Origin: a virus
Direction: 5' to 3' (one strand)
Length of the DNA: 35,956 nucleotides
IMG/VR virus record: IMGVR_UViG_3300044640_000870
Coordinates: 1-35,956 of that record
How positions within the stretch are numbered: the first letter of the stretch is position 1; every line of letters begins with the position of its first letter. Below the pieces are notes generated by a model. The model ran no database searches. It was given only the letters and a program-made list of their open reading frames with translations, and was not told where the DNA came from. Shown in pieces: positions 22,155 to 27,769 of this stretch. Both the position numbers and the translations under genes were made by a program.

Positions 22155-22916
22155 TTAAATTAATTTTAATTGTCGCTCTATTATTTTGTCACCTTTACTT
22201 AAATTTTCTTCAGCCCAAAGCGGTTGAAAATTAGTGTAATGATTAAGTTTAATAATTTCTTCTTCGGTAGTTGCAGTTGCCAATGGTATTATATGGTCTA
22301 AATGCCATTCTCCATTATTTTCAAAAGTCATTCCATTTGTGAATTTACTTTGTATGTAAACTCTAAATTCTTCTATTGTACAACCTAATATAGTTTCTGT
22401 GTTTGAATTCTTTTTAAATTGATTTGTACCACGTTTAAAAGCTCCATAAATTAAATTCCTAGTTTTATATTTAAAAGTTCTAATTTCACATTTTCTTAAA
22501 TCAGAATATTCTTTTTTATAATCTCTTATTCTGTTTTTTTCACGCAATTTATATTTTTCTTTGTTTTTTATATATTCTGCCTGTTTTTTATCTTTATAAA
22601 CTCCTAATTCTTTTAACTTATTTCTATATTTTTTATCAGATTCTCTTTTTAATTCTTTATTTTCTTCACGATATTTCTTTGCTTTTTCTTTTAATATTTG
22701 TTTATTATTCTGTCTATATTTCTTACTCTTTTCAGATATTATTTTTTTGTTTTCTTCATAATATATTTTGTTTCCTTTTGCTATTTTTTCTTTATTTTCT
22801 TCATAATGTTTTTTTTTGCAACTTTTACAACTTGGATAAAATCCATCTTTTTGTATTTTTTGTTTACAAAACTCCTCAAAAGGCTTTTCTACTTTACATT
22901 TACTACATTTTTTCAT
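22155..22916 (-). CDS. HNH homing-type endonuclease
   Basis: A 253-residue protein. The N-terminus has a treble-clef-like zinc site (CSKCKVEKPFEEF at 4-16, CKSCKKKHYEEN at 30-41). Then comes a long Lys/Glu-rich helical spacer with repeats of (K)KYREENKE type (40-130). The C-terminus holds the HNH nuclease: GCTIEEFRVYIQSKF, then WHLDHIIPLA near residue 206, then NHYTNFQPLWAEENLSKG. This layout is common in phage-borne free-standing homing endonucleases. Its start overlaps the HTH gene stop by ATGA. The coding strand is extremely A-rich, more so than its neighbours, which fits a mobile gene. Confidence 0.88.
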   Translation of the reverse strand: MKKCSKCKVEKPFEEFCKQKIQKDGFYPSCKSCKKKHYEENKEKIAKGNKIYYEENKKIISEKSKKYRQNNKQILKEKAKKYREENKELKRESDKKYRNKLKELGVYKDKKQAEYIKNKEKYKLREKNRIRDYKKEYSDLRKCEIRTFKYKTRNLIYGAFKRGTNQFKKNSNTETILGCTIEEFRVYIQSKFTNGMTFENNGEWHLDHIIPLATATTEEEIIKLNHYTNFQPLWAEENLSKGDKIIERQLKLI

Positions 22917-23125
22917 AATTTAGTTATCATATCGCATTCAACCAGCATTATATTTTCTTTCAGCAATCCTTTTTCTTTTAAAATATTCGCTAATTTAATA
23001 GCAAAGTTTAAATTGTATTGCTTACGTTTTTGGTAAGATATTAATTGACTGCTAATTCCTGTTAGTTTGCTTAAACGATAAGCGGTTAATTGTGTTTGTC
23101 TTAGTAATTGATTGAGTGCGTTCAT
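22913..23125 (-). CDS. Small Cro/CI-like HTH protein
   Basis: A 70-residue protein with a helix-turn-helix: LLRQTQLTAYRLSKLTGISSQLISYQKRKQYNLNFAIKLANIL (residues 7-49), where TAYRLSKLTGIS and SQLISYQKRK are the paired helices of the lambda-repressor-like fold. It is short and lacks a C-terminal dimerisation or cleavage domain, so it resembles Cro-type regulators of lytic development more than a lysogeny repressor. It lies in the early unit and overlaps the HNH gene by 4 bp. Its operator cannot be assigned from sequence. Confidence 0.8.
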   Translation of the reverse strand: MNALNQLLRQTQLTAYRLSKLTGISSQLISYQKRKQYNLNFAIKLANILKEKGLLKENIMLVECDMITKL

Positions 23126-23140
23126 AACCCTTTTTCTTTT

Positions 23141-23374
23141 TTAAATATTATTTATAATTTTAATTCTTTTGGCGTTTTTTATCCAATAATATAATTTTAT
23201 AGAATAAAAAAAACCAAGACTTACATCTTTTTCGCTTTCAGTTCTAAAGAAAGGTATTCCATTTGCAATCCACCAAGTAATGCCACTTGGTTTATGATGT
23301 GCTCTAAATTTATCCATTTCCCAATCGTTAATATTTTTAGTTAAATATTTATAAGCTTTTTCTTTTAGTGTCAT
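23141..23374 (-). CDS. Hypothetical protein (77 aa)
   Basis: A 77-residue protein, rich in aromatic and basic residues (HHKPSGITWWIANGIPFFRTE; FFYSIKLYYWIKNAKRIK). No recognised domain. Its start overlaps the previous stop (ATGA). Function unknown. Confidence 0.6.
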   Translation of the reverse strand: MTLKEKAYKYLTKNINDWEMDKFRAHHKPSGITWWIANGIPFFRTESEKDVSLGFFYSIKLYYWIKNAKRIKIINNI

Positions 23375-23580
23375 TTTATCTGTTTTTTAAGTTGTTCAAT
23401 AGTTTTTTCTAATTCTTTATTTTGCTTTTCTAATTTTGTAATGTAATCTTCTATTTTAATAAAAGCCAACCCTACTTCTGTTTGTGCCATTACTTCAAAA
23501 TCTACTGCTTCTGAATGATAAAGTTCTTCAACTTCAATACCTAATTCCTCTAAATCGGTTCTAAATAAATTATTTGCCAT
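23371..23580 (-). CDS. Small coiled-coil protein (69 aa)
   Basis: A 69-residue acidic protein whose C-terminal half (IKIEDYITKLEKQNKELEKT to the end) is a heptad-type coiled coil. The start at 23580 overlaps the upstream gene by 11 bp. Function unknown. Confidence 0.6.
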   Translation of the reverse strand: MANNLFRTDLEELGIEVEELYHSEAVDFEVMAQTEVGLAFIKIEDYITKLEKQNKELEKTIEQLKKQIK

Positions 23581-23788
23581 CGAATAAATCTGTTAAAGGG
23601 TTAATATCAAATCTTTTTGAGTTTGTTTCTTGCAATAAATATATTGCGTGTTCCATTTTTAAACTAGTCCAAGCAACCTCGCTTTTTAAAGCGTTTATTA
23701 AATTAGTTGCAGTTGTTGGATAAAGTCTTTTAGTTTCTTTTAACTTGTTTCTGTTTTCTTTGGATAATTTGCTCCATAAATTTTTCAT
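23570..23788 (-). CDS. Hypothetical protein (72 aa)
   Basis: A 72-residue protein (MKNLWSKLSKENRNKLKETK...NPLTDLFDGK), helical, with the LSKENRxKL element seen in several small phage proteins of unknown role. It lies 3 bp after the pentapeptide-repeat gene and is co-transcribed with it. Confidence 0.6.
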   Translation of the reverse strand: MKNLWSKLSKENRNKLKETKRLYPTTATNLINALKSEVAWTSLKMEHAIYLLQETNSKRFDINPLTDLFDGK

Positions 23789-23791
23789 AGT

Positions 23792-24484
23792 CTATTTGTT
23801 TAAAAAACTTAAATAAGCCTTATACGCTTCATATACTGCTTGTATTTGTTTAAAATCTTCTGTGTTTCTTTCAGTTGAGTAAACCTTTTTACTATCAAAA
23901 AAAATATCCCAATCTTCAATAGTTTTACTTTTGCAACCTATTTTTATTTCATTACCTTTAATTGAATGTGCCCATTTACAAAAAATAGGTAAATATGCTG
24001 TGTCTTTGTTTTTGGCTGAACTCAAGTCGGCTGAACGCAAGTTGGCTGAATACAAGTCGGCTGAACTCAAGTTGGCTGAACGCAAGTCGGCTGAACTCAA
24101 GTTGGCTGAACTCAAGTTGGCTGAACTCAAGTTGGCTGAATACAAGTCGGCTGAATACAAGTCGGCTGAACGCAAGTTGGCTGAACTCAAGTCGGCTGAA
24201 TACAAGTCGGCTGAACGCAAGTTGGCTGAACGCAAGTCGGCTGAACTCAAGTCGGCTGAACGCAAGTCGGCTGAATACAAGTCGGCTGAATACAAGTCGG
24301 CTGAACGCAAGTCGGCTGAACTCAAGTTGGCTGAACGCAAGTCGGCTGAAATCAAGTTGGCTGAAGCTAAAGAAACTTTTTCTTTAACCGCTTTTTCTAC
24401 TGCATCTTTAATAGTTGCATTTTCTGCTTCATAGGTAAATAATACATCACCGAAAATACTTTTAATTTCAATTTTTGTTTTCAT
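23792..24484 (-). CDS. Pentapeptide-repeat protein
   Basis: A 230-residue protein. Residues 1-38 are a non-repetitive N-terminal domain (MKTKIEIKSIFGDVLFTYEAE). Residues about 39-157 hold roughly 24 tandem A(D/N)L(x)S pentapeptides, where x is Arg, Ser or Tyr. Residues 160-230 are a separate domain (WAHSIKGNEIKIGCKSKTIEDWD). The repeats form a right-handed quadrilateral beta helix with central Leu inside. Such proteins can mimic DNA and bind gyrase (Qnr, MfpA), but most are of unknown function. This one has unusually uniform repeats. It is the third gene after an early promoter. The N-terminal and C-terminal segments resemble those of phage and prophage proteins that carry such repeats between them. 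Confidence 0.92.
   Translation of the reverse strand: MKTKIEIKSIFGDVLFTYEAENATIKDAVEKAVKEKVSLASANLISADLRSANLSSADLRSADLYSADLYSADLRSADLSSADLRSANLRSADLYSADLSSANLRSADLYSADLYSANLSSANLSSANLSSADLRSANLSSADLYSANLRSADLSSAKNKDTAYLPIFCKWAHSIKGNEIKIGCKSKTIEDWDIFFDSKKVYSTERNTEDFKQIQAVYEAYKAYLSFLNK
24014..24373 (-). repeat. 15-bp tandem repeat array inside the pentapeptide gene
   Basis: Twenty-three near-identical 15-bp units from 24014, plus one degenerate unit. On the coding strand each is GCC (G/A)AC TTG NNT TCA, varying only at the D/N base and at a codon that is CGT, AGT or TAT (one ATC). The rest is invariant at DNA level, implying recent expansion and exchange between units. Confidence 0.95.
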
Positions 24485-24506
24485 AATATTTTGTTTTAGT
24501 TATTAA

Positions 24507-24683
24507 TTATTTATTTTCTATTGATTTTATATTCATTTTATATTCATTTACTTGCATATTTAAATCAATAGAATTTATTGTTTCATATCTGATTAAATAA
24601 TTGTATTTTTTCATTTGAATTAATTGTCCTTTTGTAGGCGTAAAGTTTATCCATTCTTTACGCCATTTACTAAAGTATTGCAT
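24507..24683 (-). CDS. Small hypothetical protein (58 aa)
   Basis: ATG 24683 to TAA 24507-24509 encodes 58 residues (MQYFSKWRKEWINFTPTKGQLIQ...), basic and aromatic at the N-terminus. The start overlaps the upstream stop as TAATG, the usual coupling in this genome. No recognised domain. Confidence 0.6.
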   Translation of the reverse strand: MQYFSKWRKEWINFTPTKGQLIQMKKYNYLIRYETINSIDLNMQVNEYKMNIKSIENK

Positions 24684-24829
24684 TATTTTCTAATTTGTTT
24701 TAAATGATTATCAATTACTAAAGCCATCATTTTAATATTGTGAGCTGTTTTAGGGAACATTGTTTCTCCTTTGAAGTTAAATAATTCAGTTGCTTGTTCT
24801 AATGTTAATTCTTGATTGAAAGTTGTCAT
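24683..24829 (-). CDS. Small hypothetical protein (48 aa), first gene of the early unit
   Basis: ATG 24829 to TAA 24683-24685 encodes 48 residues (MTTFNQELTLEQATELFNFKG...HLKQIRK), with the helical LTLEQATELFNF near the start. It is 41 bp downstream of a TATATTTG box and has the A-rich leader (AAACAAATATTATG) shared by several early genes. Function unknown. Confidence 0.6.
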   Translation of the reverse strand: MTTFNQELTLEQATELFNFKGETMFPKTAHNIKMMALVIDNHLKQIRK

Positions 24830-24870
24830 AATATTTGTTTTTAAATTGTTATTTGTTTGTTATTATGGTA

Positions 24871-24878
24871 CAAATATA
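24871..24878 (-). promoter_or_regulatory. TATATTTG promoter box for the early unit
   Basis: On the minus strand TATATTTG matches TAnnTTTG, placed after the terminator at 24933-24963 and before the 48-residue gene. A standard -33 TTTG is not evident. Confidence 0.6.
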
Positions 24879-24932
24879 AAACGTTTATTTTTAATAAAAA
24901 AATATTTTATTATTTATTTTGAAAATTCATGC

Positions 24933-24963
24933 AAAAAAAAGCCTTACAATTAAGTAAAGCCTT
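24933..24963 (-). terminator. Rho-independent terminator after the 208-residue gene
   Basis: On the minus strand AAGGCTTTAC and GTAAGGCTTT pair over 10 positions (two G-U) around TTAATT, followed by a T-run. It closes the two-gene unit above it. Confidence 0.8.
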
Positions 24964-24984
24964 GAAAACATTGGTAAAAATATT

Positions 24985-25611
24985 TTAAAATAATTTTTTG
25001 TAATAGCCAAATCCGATACGTTTTTCTGTATCAAATGAAAAGTTAAGTATATTGCCACGTTTATTTTGTATTCCAAGTCCTGCAGAAAACAAAGGCTTAT
25101 TTAGCTGCAAGTTATTTGCTACGTTTACACCTAAATATAAATGATTTTTTTGTTTGGGTGCATCTACTTTTAATTCTTGTGGCTTTATTGTGTAGTCAAA
25201 CTTCATAGCGTGTATTTTACCGCTCACTTCTCCGCTTACTTGAGCATTTATATACTTATCGCTAAATCGTTCCTTAAAAGCGTTTATTTCGATTGCTTTG
25301 TTATACGCTTGTATTTGTTGCAAACTATCCATTTTCATAAACTCTAATTGCATTTGATTATTTTCTTCAAATAATTTGTCTATTTGAGCCACATAAAAGC
25401 CAGTTCCTGAAGTATCTTTTACCGTTTTAGTAATTGGAACGTGTACAATATTGGTTTTGATTATTGTTTTTCCTTTGACTTCTTTGGTTTTTATTTTTAT
25501 CTTTTCCGCAAATTGTGGTTCAGGATTGCACCCTCTACAGAATAGTAATAGAAAAAATAAAAACCATCCTAACCAAGTTAAATAATTCATTCTTTTATTA
25601 GTTGTTTCCAT
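24985..25611 (-). CDS. Membrane-anchored protein with outer-membrane-like C-terminus, spanin candidate
   Basis: A 208-residue protein. After a short basic start comes a membrane helix (YLTWLGWFLFFLLLFC, about 10-25) ending in CRGC, then a polar stretch and a coiled-coil-like region (IDKLFEENNQMQLEFMKMDSLQQI, 76-100). The C-terminus is beta (LYLGVNVANNLQL, LFSAGLGIQNKRG, NILNFSFDTEKRIGFGYYKKLF), ending in Phe like an outer-membrane beta signal. An inner-membrane anchor, periplasmic rod and outer-membrane-seeking end would suit a spanin-like bridge, although it lies outside the lysis cassette. Alternatively it may act in exclusion. No homologue is recognised with certainty; the role is inferred. 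Confidence 0.6.
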   Translation of the reverse strand: METTNKRMNYLTWLGWFLFFLLLFCRGCNPEPQFAEKIKIKTKEVKGKTIIKTNIVHVPITKTVKDTSGTGFYVAQIDKLFEENNQMQLEFMKMDSLQQIQAYNKAIEINAFKERFSDKYINAQVSGEVSGKIHAMKFDYTIKPQELKVDAPKQKNHLYLGVNVANNLQLNKPLFSAGLGIQNKRGNILNFSFDTEKRIGFGYYKKLF

Positions 25612-25613
25612 AA

Positions 25614-25817
25614 TTAAATTCTTTCTGTGTTTTTTATAACTTCTAATTCTAATTGCTTTATAGCTGTATCTATGTCTTTAAAAGTATAAACTTTATCTAA
25701 TCCAGCCCAAGTTATGTAAGGTTTTAAAACAGGTTCTCCAGTAAAAAACCTATACTTTTCTACATAAAAAACTTGAAATCCTCCCTTTACTTGTTTTATT
25801 CTAAATTCTGGTACCAT
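25614..25817 (-). CDS. Small hypothetical protein (67 aa)
   Basis: A 67-residue protein (MVPEFRIKQVKGGFQVFYVEKY...) with a beta-strand N-terminal part (FRIKQVKGGFQVFYVEKYRFF) and a C-terminal helix (DIDTAIKQLELEVIKN). This pattern is common in small phage proteins of unknown function. It is 2 bp upstream of the membrane-anchored gene and forms one unit with it. No clear minus-strand promoter box is seen before it. Confidence 0.6.
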   Translation of the reverse strand: MVPEFRIKQVKGGFQVFYVEKYRFFTGEPVLKPYITWAGLDKVYTFKDIDTAIKQLELEVIKNTERI

Positions 25818-25921
25818 AAAATTTTTATTTAATTAATATTTTTTGTAAAAATAATAAAAAAAATGTTTACATTTACGACTTCATAAATACTTTGTTTTAA
25901 AATGGTATGCGAAATTAATTT

Positions 25922-25949
25922 TTTGTGTACCATTTTTTTATTATATTTG
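25922..25949 (+). promoter_or_regulatory. Plus-strand promoter, TTTG-N16-TATATTTG
   Basis: TTTG at 25922-25925 and TATATTTG at 25942-25949 are separated by 16 bp, close to the Bacteroidetes consensus TTTG-N17-23-TAnnTTTG. This is the most complete promoter in the window, and no protein gene lies downstream on the plus strand. Confidence 0.65.
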
Positions 25950-25954
25950 CATCA

Positions 25955-26077
25955 ACTGTAATTGAAATGCCTCTCGGCTATTAATGAAGCACACTGGTTC
26001 AATTCTTATATAGGTTAAAGCGAAAGCCAAAACGCTATGAACAACAAAACCGACTGAAGTACAAGGTCGGTTTTTTT
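25955..26077 (+). ncRNA. Putative small RNA 1 (about 120 nt)
   Basis: This stretch lies between a full promoter and a strong terminator on the plus strand. The RNA can form a 7-bp stem AAUUGAA/UUCAAUU (25960-25966 with 25998-26004) enclosing a small GCC-UCUC-GGC hairpin. A GGUU/AGCC or alternative AGCG/CGCU pairing follows, then the terminator hairpin. It resembles no tRNA, 6S, tmRNA or CRISPR repeat I know. Three tiny ORFs (MPLGY; MKHTGSILI, coupled to it by TAATG; MNNKTD) could be leader peptides or chance. It runs opposite to all neighbouring genes. Start and end are estimates. Confidence 0.55.
26046..26077 (+). terminator. Rho-independent terminator of small RNA 1
   Basis: A 9-bp perfect stem, AAAACCGAC/GTCGGTTTT, with an 11-nt loop and a run of seven T on the plus strand. 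Confidence 0.85.
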
Positions 26078-26094
26078 ATTTAAAAAACTTTTAT

Positions 26095-26102
26095 TACATT
26101 TG
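26095..26102 (+). promoter_or_regulatory. Plus-strand TACATTTG promoter box for small RNA 2
   Basis: TACATTTG matches TAnnTTTG on the plus strand, 18 bp after the first terminator. The expected -33 position falls in the T-run of that terminator, so the box is less complete than the first. Confidence 0.45.
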
Positions 26103-26107
26103 CAGAG

Positions 26108-26188
26108 CAGTAAGTAATTAGGAAAGACTTGTTGCAAGATTTGGGATTAATACTAAAAAAAAGCCACTATTAATTTAGTGGCTTTTTT
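26108..26188 (+). ncRNA. Putative small RNA 2 (about 80 nt)
   Basis: A second unit on the plus strand, from a TAnnTTTG box to a strong terminator, without any ATG-led ORF. It contains a small CUUG-UUG-CAAG hairpin (26128-26138). The coding strand opposite holds nothing. Together with RNA 1 it makes a tandem pair. Alternatively, the box is chance and only the shared terminator is functional. Confidence 0.4.
26157..26188. terminator. Bidirectional terminator after the lysis cassette and small RNA 2
   Basis: AAAAAAGCCACTA and TAGTGGCTTTTTT form a 13-bp stem around TTAATT, with A- and T-runs on both sides. It ends the late minus-strand operon 9 bp after the endolysin stop and would also end plus-strand RNA 2. 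Confidence 0.9.
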
Positions 26189-26196
26189 TATTGTTG

Positions 26197-26571
26197 TTAC
26201 CAACGTGCTTTTATTTTTCTGCAATCATAATGCACCCAGCTTGGATATATTCCTATTCCGCCTTGTGTCATTTTACCATTTGCAATTAAACCCTCAATCA
26301 CTTTTGCTACTTCTTTTGGTGTCATTCCTTTTACTTTAATATCTGCAGCAGTTCCTTTTATATGTTGGCTATCTTTTGCACCGCCAATCTTTAAATTGTA
26401 TTTAGGACTTCTATATCCGCTTGTAATAGTAATTGTTTTGCCTACTGCATCACGAAGTACCTGTAAATTTTTAGCTAACTTAATAATGTTTATCATTACA
26501 TCGTTAGGCATTTCAGAACCATCTTTACAATTAAATTCTTCTAAACTAAAGTTTGTTGTTATCTTTGCCAT
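26197..26571 (-). CDS. M15-family peptidase endolysin
   Basis: A 124-residue peptidase of the M15 (D-Ala-D-Ala carboxypeptidase/endopeptidase) family. It has SGYRSPKYN (51-59), SQHIKGTAADI with zinc ligands His70 and Asp77, and WVHYD with His114. It cleaves peptidoglycan cross-links, so it is the likely endolysin. No signal peptide is present, so it needs a holin; several small membrane proteins lie just upstream. Coupled at 26571 to the preceding gene (TAATG) and followed by a strong terminator, it is the last late gene. Compact but complete. Confidence 0.93.
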   Translation of the reverse strand: MAKITTNFSLEEFNCKDGSEMPNDVMINIIKLAKNLQVLRDAVGKTITITSGYRSPKYNLKIGGAKDSQHIKGTAADIKVKGMTPKEVAKVIEGLIANGKMTQGGIGIYPSWVHYDCRKIKARW

Positions 26572-26876
26572 TATTTCGTAAGTTTATCAAATTCAGATTT
26601 TAAGGAGTTGTATTTGCGTTCCCACACTCGAAGCTCTTTTCGTAGTTCGCTGTTTTCTTTTCTTAATAATATCACCTCTGTTCTGACCTCTTGCATTTGG
26701 TCACGCATATCAGCATATCTACTTTCAATATCTTTTACAAAATTTTCATAAACAGTTTGCATAGAAAGCACCGCATCGCTATTCGCTTTTTTTTCTTCTA
26801 TTGATTTCATTTTTTGTCCGCCAAAGAAAGCTATTATTGAGCCACCTATACCAGCTAATATTTGCCAGTTTTCCAT
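26571..26876 (-). CDS. Membrane-anchored coiled-coil protein of the lysis cassette
   Basis: A 101-residue protein starting at ATG 26876 (MENWQILAGIGGSIIAFFGG...), chosen because it overlaps the upstream stop as TAATG; a longer start at 26891 is possible. One membrane helix (residues 4-20, ILAGIGGSIIAFFGG) is followed by a long coiled coil (about 40-100, EVRTEVILLRKENSELRKEL). This one-helix plus coiled-coil layout suits an inner-membrane spanin (Rz-like) or a holin-associated protein, and its position before the endolysin supports a lysis role. No outer-membrane partner overlaps it. Confidence 0.7.
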   Translation of the reverse strand: MENWQILAGIGGSIIAFFGGQKMKSIEEKKANSDAVLSMQTVYENFVKDIESRYADMRDQMQEVRTEVILLRKENSELRKELRVWERKYNSLKSEFDKLTK

Positions 26877-27205
26877 TAGTGTTTTAACCATTTTTTTATT
26901 ATTTGTAGGTTTTTAATATATTGTATTGAGGTAAAAGTTGCTATAAAGAAAATATCGTTTAAAGAATAGTTTGTTTCATTGTTAAACAAAAGTACATAAA
27001 TATTGTTAAATATAACTGCAAGGAATATTTTTTCAATTAGTAGGTTTTGTTTTTTGTATTCGAATGCTAATAAAATAATAAGGCAATAAATAGCTACTTT
27101 TAATTTCCAAAACATAGGTATATCGTTTGGATAAATTAATTCGCAAATATGATAGTTTGCAAAATATAGTAATACTATTAATATGCCTATTAATTTATTA
27201 TTCAT
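26876..27205 (-). CDS. Multi-pass membrane protein, lysis cassette
   Basis: A 109-residue protein with three or four hydrophobic segments (LIGILIVLLYFANYHI 4-19, LKVAIYCLIILLAFEY 34-49, IEKIFLAVIFNNIYVLLF 57-74, DIFFIATFTSIQYI 84-97). Coupled by TAATG at both ends. Possibly a holin or antiholin, but no family is recognised. Its codon and residue use (many Ile, Asn, Phe, Tyr) is more AT-rich than the neighbouring structural genes. Confidence 0.65.
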   Translation of the reverse strand: MNNKLIGILIVLLYFANYHICELIYPNDIPMFWKLKVAIYCLIILLAFEYKKQNLLIEKIFLAVIFNNIYVLLFNNETNYSLNDIFFIATFTSIQYIKNLQIIKKWLKH

Positions 27206-27444
27206 TAGAATTTTTTAGTAGGATAGTTTGGATTTTGTGGATCTGAATTATCAGCTTCCCTCGCCATCATATTAACCTTTTTACTAACACTTGGTAAATA
27301 TAAAGCTAATAATAAACCTGTTAATTTTATCCACGCAATAGCAGTAGAAGTTAAACCGATTTGTAATAATACTTCAAATTGCGTATCAGCTAAAGCAGTT
27401 AAAGCAATTAAAATTGGTGCGTACTTAATAAGTAGTTGTTTCAT
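27205..27444 (-). CDS. Putative holin
   Basis: A 79-residue protein from ATG 27444 (MKQLLIKYAPILIAL...); a start nine codons earlier at 27471 would overlap the upstream gene by 47 bp and is less likely. It has two hydrophobic segments (YAPILIALTAL near 8-18, IAWIKLTGLLLALYLPSV near 37-54) and a charged hydrophilic C-terminus (KKVNMMAREADNSD). Size, topology and position upstream of the endolysin fit a class II-type holin. Function inferred. Confidence 0.6.
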   Translation of the reverse strand: MKQLLIKYAPILIALTALADTQFEVLLQIGLTSTAIAWIKLTGLLLALYLPSVSKKVNMMAREADNSDPQNPNYPTKKF

Positions 27445-27769
27445 TTGTATTTGTGTTTTGGTTAGTTTCATTATAATCGTTTGTGTTAAATCCTAAAAAT
27501 GCGTGCTTTACGTTTGTTGGTGTTACTCTTGCAGTTCCGAAATCAATTTCAGTAGTTACCATAACGTCAAAATGATAACCATCTGCGTATATTGGTGCTG
27601 TAATTTCGTTAAAATCTGCATCATAAGTGCCACTTGTTAAAACAATTATTCCTAATTCTACAACCGCTTGCGTTATAGAGGTGTTATTTTCGTTTGTATC
27701 AATTACACCCTTTGCAATTAAATCTGTAATTGCAGTTGCTCTATCGTTATATCTTAATTTATAAATCAT
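27425..27769 (-). CDS. Hypothetical protein between tail fibre and lysis genes
   Basis: A 114-residue protein (MIYKLRYNDRATAITDLIAKG...). It has an N-terminal helix (ATAITDLIAKGVID), beta strands with GYHFDVMVTT and a C-terminal Asn/Thr-rich tail (NETNQNTNTNETTTY). No catalytic motif. It overlaps the fibre gene stop as ATGA. Perhaps a tail-fibre accessory protein; unproven. Confidence 0.6.
   Translation of the reverse strand: MIYKLRYNDRATAITDLIAKGVIDTNENNTSITQAVVELGIIVLTSGTYDADFNEITAPIYADGYHFDVMVTTEIDFGTARVTPTNVKHAFLGFNTNDYNETNQNTNTNETTTY

Noticed and set aside
22679-23036. Plus-strand membrane-like ORFs opposite the HNH gene
   Set aside because: They are antisense shadows of an extremely A-rich gene, giving runs of Phe/Leu/Ile; the minus frame carries a complete HNH protein.
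22913-23125. Lysogeny repressor
   Set aside because: The protein is a short HTH only; there is no integrase, no attachment site and no divergent repressor/Cro switch region.
24014-24373. CRISPR array
   Set aside because: Units are contiguous 15-mers without spacers and encode pentapeptides; no cas genes are present.
23931-24434. Two long plus-strand ORFs across the repeat array
   Set aside because: They exist only because the 15-bp repeat has no stop in those frames; the products are simple (LAELK..)n-type and (LNSSW..)n-type repeats. The minus-strand frame has real flanking domains.
25991-26004. tRNA or tmRNA T-loop (GGTTCAATTC)
   Set aside because: The flanking bases do not form the T-stem, and no acceptor or anticodon stem could be found; AAUUGAA pairs with the motif in another way.
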